Translations under genes and position numbers: made by a program
Shown here: positions 15,584-24,707 of the stretch, piece after piece
Layout of the letters: every line of letters begins with the position of its first letter
How positions within the stretch are numbered: the first letter of the stretch is position 1
Assembly: GCA_045648205.1 (NCBI GenBank)
Contig: JAZRNM010000036.1
Span: forward strand, 1-37,235
From: SIG440 sp045648205
GTDB taxonomy: Bacteria > Bacillota > Clostridia > Monoglobales > Monoglobaceae
Reading direction: 5' to 3'
Length of the DNA stretch: 37,235 bases
Notes under the pieces: model-generated
The model's input: only the letters and a program-made list of their open reading frames with translations
Databases searched by the model: none
What the model was told of the DNA's origin: nothing

Positions 15584-15619
15584 TGTTTTTTTGTTTATCG
15601 TACTTCAGAATTCCACAAA

Positions 15620-15654
15620 AAAATACAGTCGACAACAATTGTCGACTGTATTTT
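15620..15654 (-). terminator. Terminator of the lonB-to-valS array
   Basis: A perfect 16-bp stem (AAAATACAGTCGACAA/TTGTCGACTGTATTTT) with a 3-nt loop has a T-run at the minus-strand end. It is 21 bases past the valS stop and separates the synthetase array from spoIIA. Confidence 0.9.
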
Positions 15655-15675
15655 GTTTTTATTTCCAAAAAACTT

Positions 15676-18372
15676 TTATTTTGTCATTTTTTCAAGGCTT
15701 TCCATAACCTTTTCAAGCATTGCTTTGTACTTTTCACCTTTTTGTCTTTCTTCTTCAACAACACTTGCAGGTGCTTTATCGGTGAAGCCTTTGTTTGAAA
15801 GTTTGCCTTCAACACGCTTGATTTCGCCCTCAAGCTTTGTTTTTTCCTTTGTCAATCGTTCAATTTCCTTTTCCTTGTCTACCAATTCGTCAAGAGGAAG
15901 CAGAATTTCTGCTTTTGCATTGACAACAGAAACTGTATTTTCAGGAACACCCTCTTTGTCTGCTTTAATCTCAATTTCAGATGCGCCTGCCAGTTTTTCA
16001 AGGAATGCTGAAGCTTGTCTGAACAGTGCCTCCTCGTTTGTTACAACAAAAAACTTAATCTTTTTTGAAGGGGGAACGTTCATTTCATTTTTTACGTTTC
16101 TGACACCCTTGATTGCATCCATAATAACTGTCATTTCCTGCTCCGCCTCAGCATTAACAAGACAATCACAGAATTTAGGCCATTCAGAAATCATAATGCT
16201 TTCACCATCATGGGGAAGTGCCTGCCAGATTTCTTCTGTGATAAATGGCATAAATGGGTGAAGAAGTTTAAGAGTGTTTGAAAGAACATAGGTAAGCACC
16301 TTCTGTGCTACCAGATTGCTTTCACCAGTCTCTGCAAATCTTGGCTTCACAAGTTCAATATACCAGTCACAGAACTCATCCCAAATGAAGTCATAAAGCT
16401 TCTGAACCGCAATTCCAAGTTCGTACTTGTCAAGATTTTCGGTTACTTCACGAACAAGTTCGTTATACCTATGTAAAATCCACTTGTCCTCAATGTGAAG
16501 CTTATCAAGTTCCGGAAGTTCGTTCTTGTCAATTGAAAGATTCATCATAACAAATCTTGATGCATTCCATATCTTATTGGCAAAGTTACGGCTTGCCTCA
16601 ACTCCGGGAGCGCCCACAATCTTGTTAACCGCAGGATCAGGATTCTTACCCTTTTCAACGGGTGGTTCATAAGTTACCGGGAATCTCATATCATTACCGG
16701 GTGCAACACCTGTAACAAGGGTAAATCTCAGAGCATCTGCACCGAACATATCTATAATCATAAGGGGGTCAACGCCATTGCCTTTTGATTTTGACATTTT
16801 TTCACCGTTACCGTCACGAACAAGACCGTGAATGAACACATGTTTAAAAGGAGCTTTTCCTGTATGTTCACAAGCTGAGAAAATCATTCTTGATACCCAG
16901 AAGAAAATGATATCATATCCTGTCACAAGAGTGCTTGTGGGATAGAAATAATTATAATCTTCTGTATTTTCAGGCCAACCGAGAGTCGAAAATGGCCAGA
17001 GTGCAGATGAGAACCATGTATCAAGAACATCATTCTCTTGTCTTACCGGTTTTCCGCACTTGGGACAAGCAGTAATATCCTCTTTTGAAACGGTCATTTC
17101 TCCGCAGTCATCACAATAGAACGCAGGAATTCTGTGTCCCCACCAGAGCTGACGGGAAATGCACCAGTCATAGACGTTTTCCATCCAGTTCATATATATC
17201 TTGGAGAAACGTTCAGGAACAAACTCAGTTTCCTTGCTGTTAACAGCCCCGATTGCCGCTTCTGCAAGTGGCTTCATTTTTACAAACCACTGATCGGAAA
17301 CGATTGGTTCGATTGTTGTTCCACAGCGGTAGCACTGACCTACATTGTGAGAGTGGTCTTCTGTCTTCACAAGAAGTCCCATTTCTTCCAGGTCTTTTAT
17401 CATTGCCTTACGGCATTCATAACGATCCATGCCTTCATACTTTCCTGCGTATGAATTCATAGTTGCATCGTCATTCATAACCTTTATGATTTCAAGGTCA
17501 TGACGCTTGCCTACCTCAAAGTCGTTGGGGTCATGGGCAGGAGTTATCTTTACACAACCTGTTCCAAATTCTTTGTCAACATATTCATCGGCAATAACCG
17601 GAATCTCTCTGTCGGTAAGAGGCAAAAGTAACATCTTGCCAACAAGGTCCTTATATCTTTTGTCTTCGGGATTAACCGCAACGGCAGTATCACCAAAAAG
17701 TGTTTCGGGACGTGTTGTTGCAATCACAACATAGTCATCAGTATCCTTTATCTGATACTTTATATGCCAGAAATGTCCTGCCTGCTCTGCATGTTCAACC
17801 TCCTCATTTGAAAGAGCGGTTATACAATTGGGACACCAGTTAATGATTCGGGGACCTCTGTAAATCAAGCCTTTGTTATAAAGGTTAACAAAAACCTCAC
17901 GAACCGCCTTTGAGCAGCCTTCGTCCATTGTAAAGCGTTCTCTGTCCCAGTCACAGGAACAGCCAATCTTTTTGAGCTGACTGATTATGCGATTGCCGTA
18001 TTTTTCCTTCCAATCCCAAACACGTTCAAGGAACTTCTCACGTCCAAGATCATAGCGTGTAAGCCCTTCTTTTTCACGAAGCTCCGCTTCAACCTTAATC
18101 TGTGTTGCAATTCCTGCATGGTCTGTTCCGGGAACCCACAATGCTTCAAATCCCTGCATTCTTTTGTAACGAATAAGAATGTCCTGCAATGTTTCATCGA
18201 ATGCATGACCCATATGAAGTTGTCCCGTAACATTCGGGGGCGGTATCACAATTGTGAAAGGTTTCTTGTTTTTATCAACTTTTGCGTGGAAATAGCCCTT
18301 TTCAACCCAGGTGTTATATATTCTTTCCTCAACCGCTTTGGGTTCATATACCTTTGATAGTTCTTCAGCCAT
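15676..18372 (-). CDS. valS: Valyl-tRNA synthetase
   Basis: Charges tRNA-Val. An 898-residue class I enzyme of usual length. HMGH (53-56) is the HIGH motif and KMSKS is at 525-529. The editing (CP1) domain is at about 215-350, with TTRPETLFGD and the GTGCVKITPAHDPND motif. A zinc-knuckle pair CDDC (420-423)/CPKC (436-439) is present, and the C-terminal 65 residues form the tRNA-binding coiled coil. It starts 18 bases after tyrS with a GGGAG site, so it is cotranscribed. It is the last gene of the array and is followed by a strong terminator. No T-box leader precedes it, unlike many valS genes of Firmicutes. Confidence 0.98.
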   Translation of the reverse strand: MAEELSKVYEPKAVEERIYNTWVEKGYFHAKVDKNKKPFTIVIPPPNVTGQLHMGHAFDETLQDILIRYKRMQGFEALWVPGTDHAGIATQIKVEAELREKEGLTRYDLGREKFLERVWDWKEKYGNRIISQLKKIGCSCDWDRERFTMDEGCSKAVREVFVNLYNKGLIYRGPRIINWCPNCITALSNEEVEHAEQAGHFWHIKYQIKDTDDYVVIATTRPETLFGDTAVAVNPEDKRYKDLVGKMLLLPLTDREIPVIADEYVDKEFGTGCVKITPAHDPNDFEVGKRHDLEIIKVMNDDATMNSYAGKYEGMDRYECRKAMIKDLEEMGLLVKTEDHSHNVGQCYRCGTTIEPIVSDQWFVKMKPLAEAAIGAVNSKETEFVPERFSKIYMNWMENVYDWCISRQLWWGHRIPAFYCDDCGEMTVSKEDITACPKCGKPVRQENDVLDTWFSSALWPFSTLGWPENTEDYNYFYPTSTLVTGYDIIFFWVSRMIFSACEHTGKAPFKHVFIHGLVRDGNGEKMSKSKGNGVDPLMIIDMFGADALRFTLVTGVAPGNDMRFPVTYEPPVEKGKNPDPAVNKIVGAPGVEASRNFANKIWNASRFVMMNLSIDKNELPELDKLHIEDKWILHRYNELVREVTENLDKYELGIAVQKLYDFIWDEFCDWYIELVKPRFAETGESNLVAQKVLTYVLSNTLKLLHPFMPFITEEIWQALPHDGESIMISEWPKFCDCLVNAEAEQEMTVIMDAIKGVRNVKNEMNVPPSKKIKFFVVTNEEALFRQASAFLEKLAGASEIEIKADKEGVPENTVSVVNAKAEILLPLDELVDKEKEIERLTKEKTKLEGEIKRVEGKLSNKGFTDKAPASVVEEERQKGEKYKAMLEKVMESLEKMTK

Positions 18373-18390
18373 TATTTTTTCTCCCTTCGA

Positions 18391-19614
18391 CTACAGTACA
18401 ATTTTAAGAAATACCTTCTTGCCTTTTTTAAGTATAATCTTGCCATCATTGAATATGGATTTTTCAACTGTATACATTACATCAGCTATCTTGTTTCCAT
18501 CAATGCTGACACCACCCTGCTGAACGAGGCGTCTTGCCTCACCCTTTGATGGTGCAAGCGCACTCTTCACAAGCAAATCAAGAATGTTTATTCCGTTTTC
18601 AGCATCCTCTTTTTCAAGTTCATAGGTGGGCATGTTAGAATCATCAGCACCGCCTCCGAAAACAGCCTTTGCTGCATCATCAGCCTTCTTTGCTTCTTCT
18701 TCACCGTGAACCATCTTGGTAACCTCATATGCAAGACGGCACTTAACAGCATTAAGTTCCTGACCTTCCAACTTTTCAAACTCTGCAATTTCTTCCATTG
18801 GGACAAATGTAACCAGTTTCAGAAGACGGATAACATCCTTGTCATCAACGTTTCTCCAATACTGATAGAAATCATATGGTGTAACCTTTTCGGGGTCAAG
18901 CCAGAGAGCCCCTTTTTCGGTCTTGCCCATCTTTTTGCCCTCTGAGGTTGTCAGAAGTGTAAAGGTCATACCATAAGCATCCTTTGAATCCTTGCGGCGA
19001 ATAAGTTCAATACCTCCAATGATGTTTGACCATTGGTCATCTCCACCAAACTCCATAATACAACCATAGTCATGGCTGAGCTTGTAAAAATCATAGCTCT
19101 GCATAAGCATATAGTTGAATTCGAGGAAGGAAAGACCTCTTTCCATTCTGGTTTTAAAACATTCAGCAGAAAGCATTCTGTTAACAGAGAAATGAACCCC
19201 GACCTCTCTCAAAAAGTCAACATAGTTAAGGTCAAGCAGCCAATCAGCATTGTTAACCATAATAGCCTTGCCGTCAGAGAAATCAATGAACTTTGACATC
19301 TGTTCCTTGAATCTGTCAGCATTATACTGGATGGTTTCCTTGGTTATCATTGGTCTCATATCTGTCTTTCCTGTGGGGTCGCCAACCATTGTTGTTCCGC
19401 CACCAAGAAGTATTATCGGTCTGTGCCCCGCATTCTGCATATGCTTCATAACCACAAGCTGCATAAAGTGACCAATATGAAGGCTGTCCGCTGTTGGGTC
19501 AAAGCCTATATAAAAAGTTATTTTCTCCTCTGCAAGAAGTTTCTTGATTTCTTCTTCATGAGTCATTTGGGCAATCAAGCCACGCTCTTTCAGTACATCA
19601 AAAACATTTTTCAT
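18391..19614 (-). CDS. tyrS: Tyrosyl-tRNA synthetase
   Basis: Charges tRNA-Tyr. A 407-residue class I enzyme. HIGH is at 46-49 in DSLHIGHFMQL, and the second catalytic motif is KMGKT (228-232). The C-terminal S4 RNA-binding domain spans about 345-407 with SKGEARRLVQQGGVSIDG. The KMGKT form and length fit the TyrRS group carrying KFGKT-like loops. The start has an AAAGGA site. It begins 14 bases after the DUF4340 gene and ends 18 bases before valS. There is no T-box leader, so it depends on the array promoters. Confidence 0.97.
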   Translation of the reverse strand: MKNVFDVLKERGLIAQMTHEEEIKKLLAEEKITFYIGFDPTADSLHIGHFMQLVVMKHMQNAGHRPIILLGGGTTMVGDPTGKTDMRPMITKETIQYNADRFKEQMSKFIDFSDGKAIMVNNADWLLDLNYVDFLREVGVHFSVNRMLSAECFKTRMERGLSFLEFNYMLMQSYDFYKLSHDYGCIMEFGGDDQWSNIIGGIELIRRKDSKDAYGMTFTLLTTSEGKKMGKTEKGALWLDPEKVTPYDFYQYWRNVDDKDVIRLLKLVTFVPMEEIAEFEKLEGQELNAVKCRLAYEVTKMVHGEEEAKKADDAAKAVFGGGADDSNMPTYELEKEDAENGINILDLLVKSALAPSKGEARRLVQQGGVSIDGNKIADVMYTVEKSIFNDGKIILKKGKKVFLKIVL

Positions 19615-19628
19615 TTGTTTTTTCCTTT

Positions 19629-20984
19629 CTATTTTGTCCTCATGGGATTTTTACTTATTTCATTCAGCAATTCAATCAGTTCTTCAACAGATTCACGATT
19701 TATAGCAAATTCTGCTTTGCCATTCAGAAAAACTGCATATTCTTTTTTATTTATTTCCGACAGGCTTATGTATTGAATCCCCGCCGAATTGTCAAAGGCA
19801 ACTGTCAAAAGTATATCCTGTCTGTTCTCGGTCACATCGGAAAGCTCATGCAGAATTTCCAAATCACCAAGTGTTTCCGCAACTTCATCAAATGCAACCT
19901 GGCTTGCTGCCTTTCCATTCACAAAGAATTGCGGATTTGAGCCATTTTTTCCCGAGCTTGTTATTTCAAAAGTCTTTTCTTTTGTTTTGATTGTCACGGC
20001 TGATATATTCTCAACATCAGCTTTCAAAATTCCGGATTCAAGAATATAAAATGGTTCGGTTTGCAAAAATTCAAGTTGTGACGATTCTATGACAAAAACG
20101 CCTTCTTTACCATCTCTTATGGCATAAATTTGTCCGCCGATGTCTGTTCCCATAAAGAGGGTTTCTTCAAAATCTCCCCATTTGAAGGTCAAAACAGCTC
20201 GTGAAGCTATGTCTAGTCCATATTCTGACAAATCCTCCGGAGAGTCATCTGCATATTTTATTATGGCAACAGATGGGATTCTCACTGCAATCAATTGTTC
20301 AAATCGCTCATCATCAACATCCTTTTTGTAGGGTGTTTCCATTATATATCGGTTGGATTTATTGTTTGATATTTCTGAAGCAGTTTTTGTTCTGACAACA
20401 GTTTTTGTTTTGTCATAGTCTGTGAAGCTGTAATAGGTCAAAACATCATCTGTATTTTTCAGTTCCTCAAAAACAAGTGATGCCCTCAGCTTGTCAAGGT
20501 CTGCCACAAGTATGTCGCGAATTGATTTGTGAACAGAATAAACTTCCTCTGTTTCATCAATTCCAAGAGCACATTCTTCGCCGAGAACTCCCAAAAATCT
20601 CAAGATTGTTTTGGTTCCGTTCTTAAGTGTAATTTCCAGGTACTGTTCATCTGTCGCATCAAATTTTTTCAATTCTCTGTGGCTTAGAACCCTACGTGCG
20701 ACAATCCGTGAAGCACTATTGACCAGATTCTGAACTTTCCCCGCATCAAGAACCGCAACCGAATTTCCCTCAACATACCATTTTTCCCCATCTTTCAAAA
20801 GTGTATATTCCGCTATGCCATCTTTGACACTATATTCCACTATTTCCGATGGCATACAACTGAAAATTTCAACATTTTCAGCATTTTTATTTTTTTGACC
20901 AACATAGAAATTCACTCCCAAGCAGCCCACAACAACCAGCAACAAGGCTATGATGCAAAGTGTCAATGTTGTCTGCTTCTTCAT
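19629..20984 (-). CDS. DUF4340 membrane-anchored protein
   Basis: A 451-residue protein of unknown function with one N-terminal hydrophobic segment (about 7-29). The segment contains VVGC with Cys21, which could be a lipobox. Strong hydrophobicity after it makes a simple signal anchor equally possible. The rest is extracytoplasmic and beta-rich. Repeated blocks such as YSVKDGIAEYTLLKDGEKWY and YGLDIASRAVLTFKWGDFEE, followed by FVIESSQLEFLQTEPFYI, are characteristic of DUF4340. Relatives usually sit next to GldG-like ABC transporter subunits. No ABC gene is present here. Instead it lies inside a synthetase array, 39 bases after aspS and 14 before tyrS. The ATG has a perfect AGGAGGC site. The placement may be chance operon packing. 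Confidence 0.8.
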   Translation of the reverse strand: MKKQTTLTLCIIALLLVVVGCLGVNFYVGQKNKNAENVEIFSCMPSEIVEYSVKDGIAEYTLLKDGEKWYVEGNSVAVLDAGKVQNLVNSASRIVARRVLSHRELKKFDATDEQYLEITLKNGTKTILRFLGVLGEECALGIDETEEVYSVHKSIRDILVADLDKLRASLVFEELKNTDDVLTYYSFTDYDKTKTVVRTKTASEISNNKSNRYIMETPYKKDVDDERFEQLIAVRIPSVAIIKYADDSPEDLSEYGLDIASRAVLTFKWGDFEETLFMGTDIGGQIYAIRDGKEGVFVIESSQLEFLQTEPFYILESGILKADVENISAVTIKTKEKTFEITSSGKNGSNPQFFVNGKAASQVAFDEVAETLGDLEILHELSDVTENRQDILLTVAFDNSAGIQYISLSEINKKEYAVFLNGKAEFAINRESVEELIELLNEISKNPMRTK

Positions 20985-21023
20985 GACATCGCCTCCTGAC
21001 CTTAAATCGGTTTTGGTTTTGAT

Positions 21024-22799
21024 TTAGTCTTTCTTCTGAATGTCAATTTTTATTGAAAGTTCTTTTAGCTGTGCCTCATCAACCACGTCGGGTGAATTTG
21101 ACATAAGCTCTGATGCATTCTGAACTTTGGGGAACGCAACAACGTCACGAAGGCTGTCTGCCCCGCACATTATCATTGCAATTCTGTCAAGACCTATTCC
21201 CATTCCACCGTGAGGTGCTGCACCATATTTGTATGCTTCAACAAGGAAACCGAATTTTGCCGCAATTTCTTCTTCGGTGAGGCCCAATGCTCTGAACATT
21301 TTCTGTTGCAATTCATAATCGTTTATACGAATCGAACCACTTGAAAGCTCTGTTCCATTGAGAACAAGGTCATAAGCCTTTGCAGTAACCTTTTCAGGGT
21401 TTGTCTCAAGATACTGAATACAATCGTCCTGTGGCATTGTGAACGGATGGTGCATTGCAAGATAGCTGTCTGATTCCTCATCATATTCAAAGAACGGAAA
21501 TTCTGTTACCCAGAGGAAGTTAAATCCGTCACCAATGATGTCAAGCTGCTTTGCAACCTTCAATCTTAATGCACCAAGAGTTGAAAGAGTTGTGTTGTTC
21601 TTGTCGGCAACAATGAAAACAACATCTCCCTTTTCCGCTCCGCATCTTTCAATTATCGCACTCAGCTCATCCTCTGTCATAAACTTTGCAAATGAACAAG
21701 TCGGAGCATCGTCAATCCATCTGATATATGCAAGTCCCTTCGCGCCTATTCCGCGAACATACTCTGTGAGCTTGTCAATTTCCTTTCTTGTAAGGGTTTC
21801 GGCTGCATTTTTCGCACAAATCGCACGAACCGAGCCACCACTTTCAATAGCTGAGGTGAACACACCAAATCCACAATTCTTCACCAAATCCGAAAGGTCT
21901 GTGATTTCCATTTCAAATCTTGTGTCAGGCTTATCTGAGCCATAACGCTCCATCGCCTCTTTATATGTTATTCTTGGAAGTGGAGTTGGAATGTCAACAT
22001 CAAGAACATCCTTGAAAAGACGCTTAACCAAACCTTCACCCATTTCCAGAATATCCTCAACATCAACAAATGACATTTCAAGATCAATCTGTGTGAATTC
22101 AGGCTGACGGTCTGCACGCAAATCCTCATCACGGAAGCAACGGGCAAGCTGAATGTATCTGTCAAAGCCCGAAATCATAAGAAGCTGCTTATAAATCTGA
22201 GGTGACTGGGGAAGCGCATAGAACTTACCCCCGTGAATACGTGACGGAATGATGTAATCTCTTGCACCCTCAGGTGTTGACTTTATCATCATTGGGGTCT
22301 CAATTTCGATAAAACCGTTTTCTTCAAAATAATCCCTTGCACTCTTTGCAATTTTGCTCCTTTTGATGATGTTTTCCTGAAGCGGACCACGTCGCAAATC
22401 AAGATAACGATATTTGAGACGGAGTTCCTCATTGACATTGGTTTTATCCGTAATTTCAAATGGGGGCGTCTGAGCCTTTGCTAGAATTCTCAAATCGTCA
22501 ACAAAAATCTCGATATTTCCTGTTTTGAGGGTATCATTCTTGCTTTCTCTTTCTCTGACAACGCCCTTTGCCATAAGCACATATTCACTGTGGCAAGATG
22601 CTGCCTTTTCGAAAATTTCTTTGTCAGTTGTTTCATCAAATGCAAGCTGAACTATTCCCGTTCTGTCGCGCAAATCTATGAAAATCAAAGTTCCCATATC
22701 GCGGATTTTCTGAACATAGCCGCCAACAACAACAGTTTTGCCAATACCCTCTGTTTCTCCGCAATAATTGGTTCTTTTAAGTCCTTTCATTGTATCCAT
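21024..22799 (-). CDS. aspS: Aspartyl-tRNA synthetase
   Basis: Charges tRNA-Asp. This is a class II enzyme of bacterial type, 591 residues, with the OB-fold anticodon domain at the N-terminus (about 1-110). Motif 2 is FRDEDLRADRQPEFTQID. The GAD insertion is at about 290-410, and motif 3 is GMGIGLDRIAMIMCG. Whether it is discriminating or also charges tRNA-Asn cannot be settled here. The start has GGGAGG six bases upstream. It is 11 bases after hisS, so the pair is translated from one message, as in many Gram-positive bacteria. Confidence 0.98.
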   Translation of the reverse strand: MDTMKGLKRTNYCGETEGIGKTVVVGGYVQKIRDMGTLIFIDLRDRTGIVQLAFDETTDKEIFEKAASCHSEYVLMAKGVVRERESKNDTLKTGNIEIFVDDLRILAKAQTPPFEITDKTNVNEELRLKYRYLDLRRGPLQENIIKRSKIAKSARDYFEENGFIEIETPMMIKSTPEGARDYIIPSRIHGGKFYALPQSPQIYKQLLMISGFDRYIQLARCFRDEDLRADRQPEFTQIDLEMSFVDVEDILEMGEGLVKRLFKDVLDVDIPTPLPRITYKEAMERYGSDKPDTRFEMEITDLSDLVKNCGFGVFTSAIESGGSVRAICAKNAAETLTRKEIDKLTEYVRGIGAKGLAYIRWIDDAPTCSFAKFMTEDELSAIIERCGAEKGDVVFIVADKNNTTLSTLGALRLKVAKQLDIIGDGFNFLWVTEFPFFEYDEESDSYLAMHHPFTMPQDDCIQYLETNPEKVTAKAYDLVLNGTELSSGSIRINDYELQQKMFRALGLTEEEIAAKFGFLVEAYKYGAAPHGGMGIGLDRIAMIMCGADSLRDVVAFPKVQNASELMSNSPDVVDEAQLKELSIKIDIQKKD

Positions 22800-22810
22800 G
22801 GTTTTCCTCC

Positions 22811-24067
22811 CTACTTTATGTTTGCAATCAGAGCATCCGTTGAAAGCTCAATCTCAACAGCATCACCTGTGCTCATATTCTTAAGCATTCCCTTATTCTC
22901 TGCAATTTCATTGTCACCTATAACAATGCTATATTCTGCAGAAAGCTTATCTGCATATTTCATTTGTGCTTTAAGACTTCTTCCGCACAAATCCTGTTCT
23001 GCTCTCATACCTTTATTTCTCAGGTCGAAAATCAGCTTTTGTGCCATCTTTTCCGCATCATCACCCATTGTTGCAACAAAAAGCTTGGGTCCTTTTTCGT
23101 TTTGCAAATTCTCACCTTTTTGTGCTTTCAAAACGAGGATAAGTCTTTCAAGACCTGCCGCAAAGCCAATTCCGTCAGCAGGCTTGCCGCCCAATTCTTC
23201 AACCAATCCGCTATAGCGACCGCCTCCGCAAACTGTTGACTGTGCGCCAAGGCAATCTGATGTGAACTCAAAAACTGTCTTTGTATAATAGTCAAGACCT
23301 CTCACGATGTCTGGGTTGACTGTATATTCAATTCCCATTCCGTCAAGACGTTCTTTTGTGCCTTCGAAGTGGCTGTGACAATCTTCACAAAGATGGTCAA
23401 CCATTTTGGGTGCTGTTTCTGCAATCTTACTGCAAATTTCAGACTTGCAATCTATAATTCGCATAGGATTTTTTTCAAGTCTTTCAAGGCAGGTGGGGCA
23501 AAGCTGGTCTTTGTACTTCTCAAAATAAGCCTTTAGTTTTTCGTTGTAGTCCTTTTTGCAGACAGGACAGCCTATGCTGTTTATGTTCAGCTTTATGCCC
23601 TCAAGCCCCAGTCTTGACAAAAACAAGCTTGCCAATGAAATAATTTCAGCATCTGTTGCTTCGGAACTTGCCCCAAAACACTCAATTCCGAACTGATGAA
23701 ATTCTCTCAATCTTCCCGACTGAGGTTTTTCATATCTGAAGCAAGGAATAATATAATAAAGCTTTGTTGGCTGTGGATTTGCATAAAGTGAATTTTCAAT
23801 GTAGCTGCGGACCAAGGTAGCCGTTCCCTCCGGCTTCAGTGTTATTGACCTTCCGCCCTTGTCCTCAAAGGTATACATTTCTTTTTGAACTACATCTGTT
23901 GTATCACCCACACCCCGCTGGAAAAGCTCGGTGTTTTCGAAGACAGGTGTTCTTATCTCCTGATAGCCATAAAGCTCACATGTTTCTCGCGCAGTTTTTT
24001 CTATGTATTGCCAAAGCTTACTGTCTTTTGGCAGTACGTCTTCGGTACCTCTTGGTTTTGTAATCAT
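22811..24067 (-). CDS. hisS: Histidyl-tRNA synthetase
   Basis: Charges tRNA-His. A 418-residue class II enzyme with motif 2 in PCFRYEKPQSGRLREFHQFG, histidine-specific RGLDYYTKTVFEF and motif 3 GIGFAAGLERL. An insertion at about 170-255 holds three cysteine pairs (CPVC, CPTC, CEDC), a probable zinc-binding module found in some clostridial HisRS proteins. The ATG has GGTGG close upstream, with AAAGGA further back. It lies 40 bases after ysxC with no T-box or terminator, and directly ahead of aspS. Confidence 0.97.
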   Translation of the reverse strand: MITKPRGTEDVLPKDSKLWQYIEKTARETCELYGYQEIRTPVFENTELFQRGVGDTTDVVQKEMYTFEDKGGRSITLKPEGTATLVRSYIENSLYANPQPTKLYYIIPCFRYEKPQSGRLREFHQFGIECFGASSEATDAEIISLASLFLSRLGLEGIKLNINSIGCPVCKKDYNEKLKAYFEKYKDQLCPTCLERLEKNPMRIIDCKSEICSKIAETAPKMVDHLCEDCHSHFEGTKERLDGMGIEYTVNPDIVRGLDYYTKTVFEFTSDCLGAQSTVCGGGRYSGLVEELGGKPADGIGFAAGLERLILVLKAQKGENLQNEKGPKLFVATMGDDAEKMAQKLIFDLRNKGMRAEQDLCGRSLKAQMKYADKLSAEYSIVIGDNEIAENKGMLKNMSTGDAVEIELSTDALIANIK

Positions 24068-24107
24068 GTTCCACCAAAATCCTTTCTGTAAAAAAGACTA
24101 AATCCGT

Positions 24108-24707
24108 CTATTTATTTTTCTCTGTATCAAGCACATATTCTATAAGTTCCATAACCTCATCGCGCCCCGCACGGGTTTCAGATGAGAAGGGAATCAAAAC
24201 CGAATCATCACCAAGACCAAAATCATCATATATGGCAGTGAGGTTTCCCTCAAGCTGTGATTTTTTCAGCTTGTCGATTTTTGTCGCAACTACCAGGGGC
24301 TCATAGTTGTAGGTCTTTATCCAATCAAACATCATCTTGTCGTCTGCTGTGGGTTTGTGCCTTGCGTCAACAAGCTGAATAACCTGAACCAGATTCCCTC
24401 TTGTTGAGAGATATCCTTCAATCATATCTCCCCATTTTTCTTTTTCCTGCTTTGAAACCTTTGCATAGCCATATCCCGGCAGGTCAACAATCCGATATTT
24501 GCCCGCAATTTCATAGAAATTGATTGTTGCTGTTTTTCCAGGGGTACTGCTTGTCCTTGCAATATTCTTTCGGTTTGCCAGACAATTTATAAGGGATGAC
24601 TTCCCCACATTTGAACGACCTACCAAAGCAATCTCCGGAAGGCTTTCATCAGGGTACTGCTCGGGCTTTACTGCTGTCATAAGCAGTTTTATATCTATAA
24701 ATTCCAC
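24108..24707 (-). CDS. ysxC: Ribosome biogenesis GTP-binding protein YsxC/EngB
   Basis: An essential-type GTPase that helps assemble the large ribosomal subunit. The protein has 199 residues, with G1 GRSNVGKSS (30-38), TPGKT in the switch region, G3 DLPGYGYAK and G4 TKIDK. The start is GTG. It is chosen because the N-terminus before TAVKPEQYPDESLPEIALVG then lines up with known YsxC proteins. The ATG at codon 10 would cut off a strand. It overlaps the 3-prime end of lon by 13 bases, the same lon-ysxC coupling seen in Bacillus, so the two genes are translationally linked. Confidence 0.96.
   Translation of the reverse strand: MEFIDIKLLMTAVKPEQYPDESLPEIALVGRSNVGKSSLINCLANRKNIARTSSTPGKTATINFYEIAGKYRIVDLPGYGYAKVSKQEKEKWGDMIEGYLSTRGNLVQVIQLVDARHKPTADDKMMFDWIKTYNYEPLVVATKIDKLKKSQLEGNLTAIYDDFGLGDDSVLIPFSSETRAGRDEVMELIEYVLDTEKNK

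Noticed and set aside
15653..16261. Plus-strand open frame of 202 codons opposite the end of valS
   Set aside because: Serine/phenylalanine-rich translation typical of antisense to a lysine/glutamate-rich coiled coil; no start signals; valS is certain on the other strand.
21003..21026. TAAATC/GATTTA inverted repeat between aspS and the DUF4340 gene as a terminator
   Set aside because: AT-rich 6-bp arms with a 12-base loop, overlapping the aspS stop and without a following T-run; too weak to end transcription.
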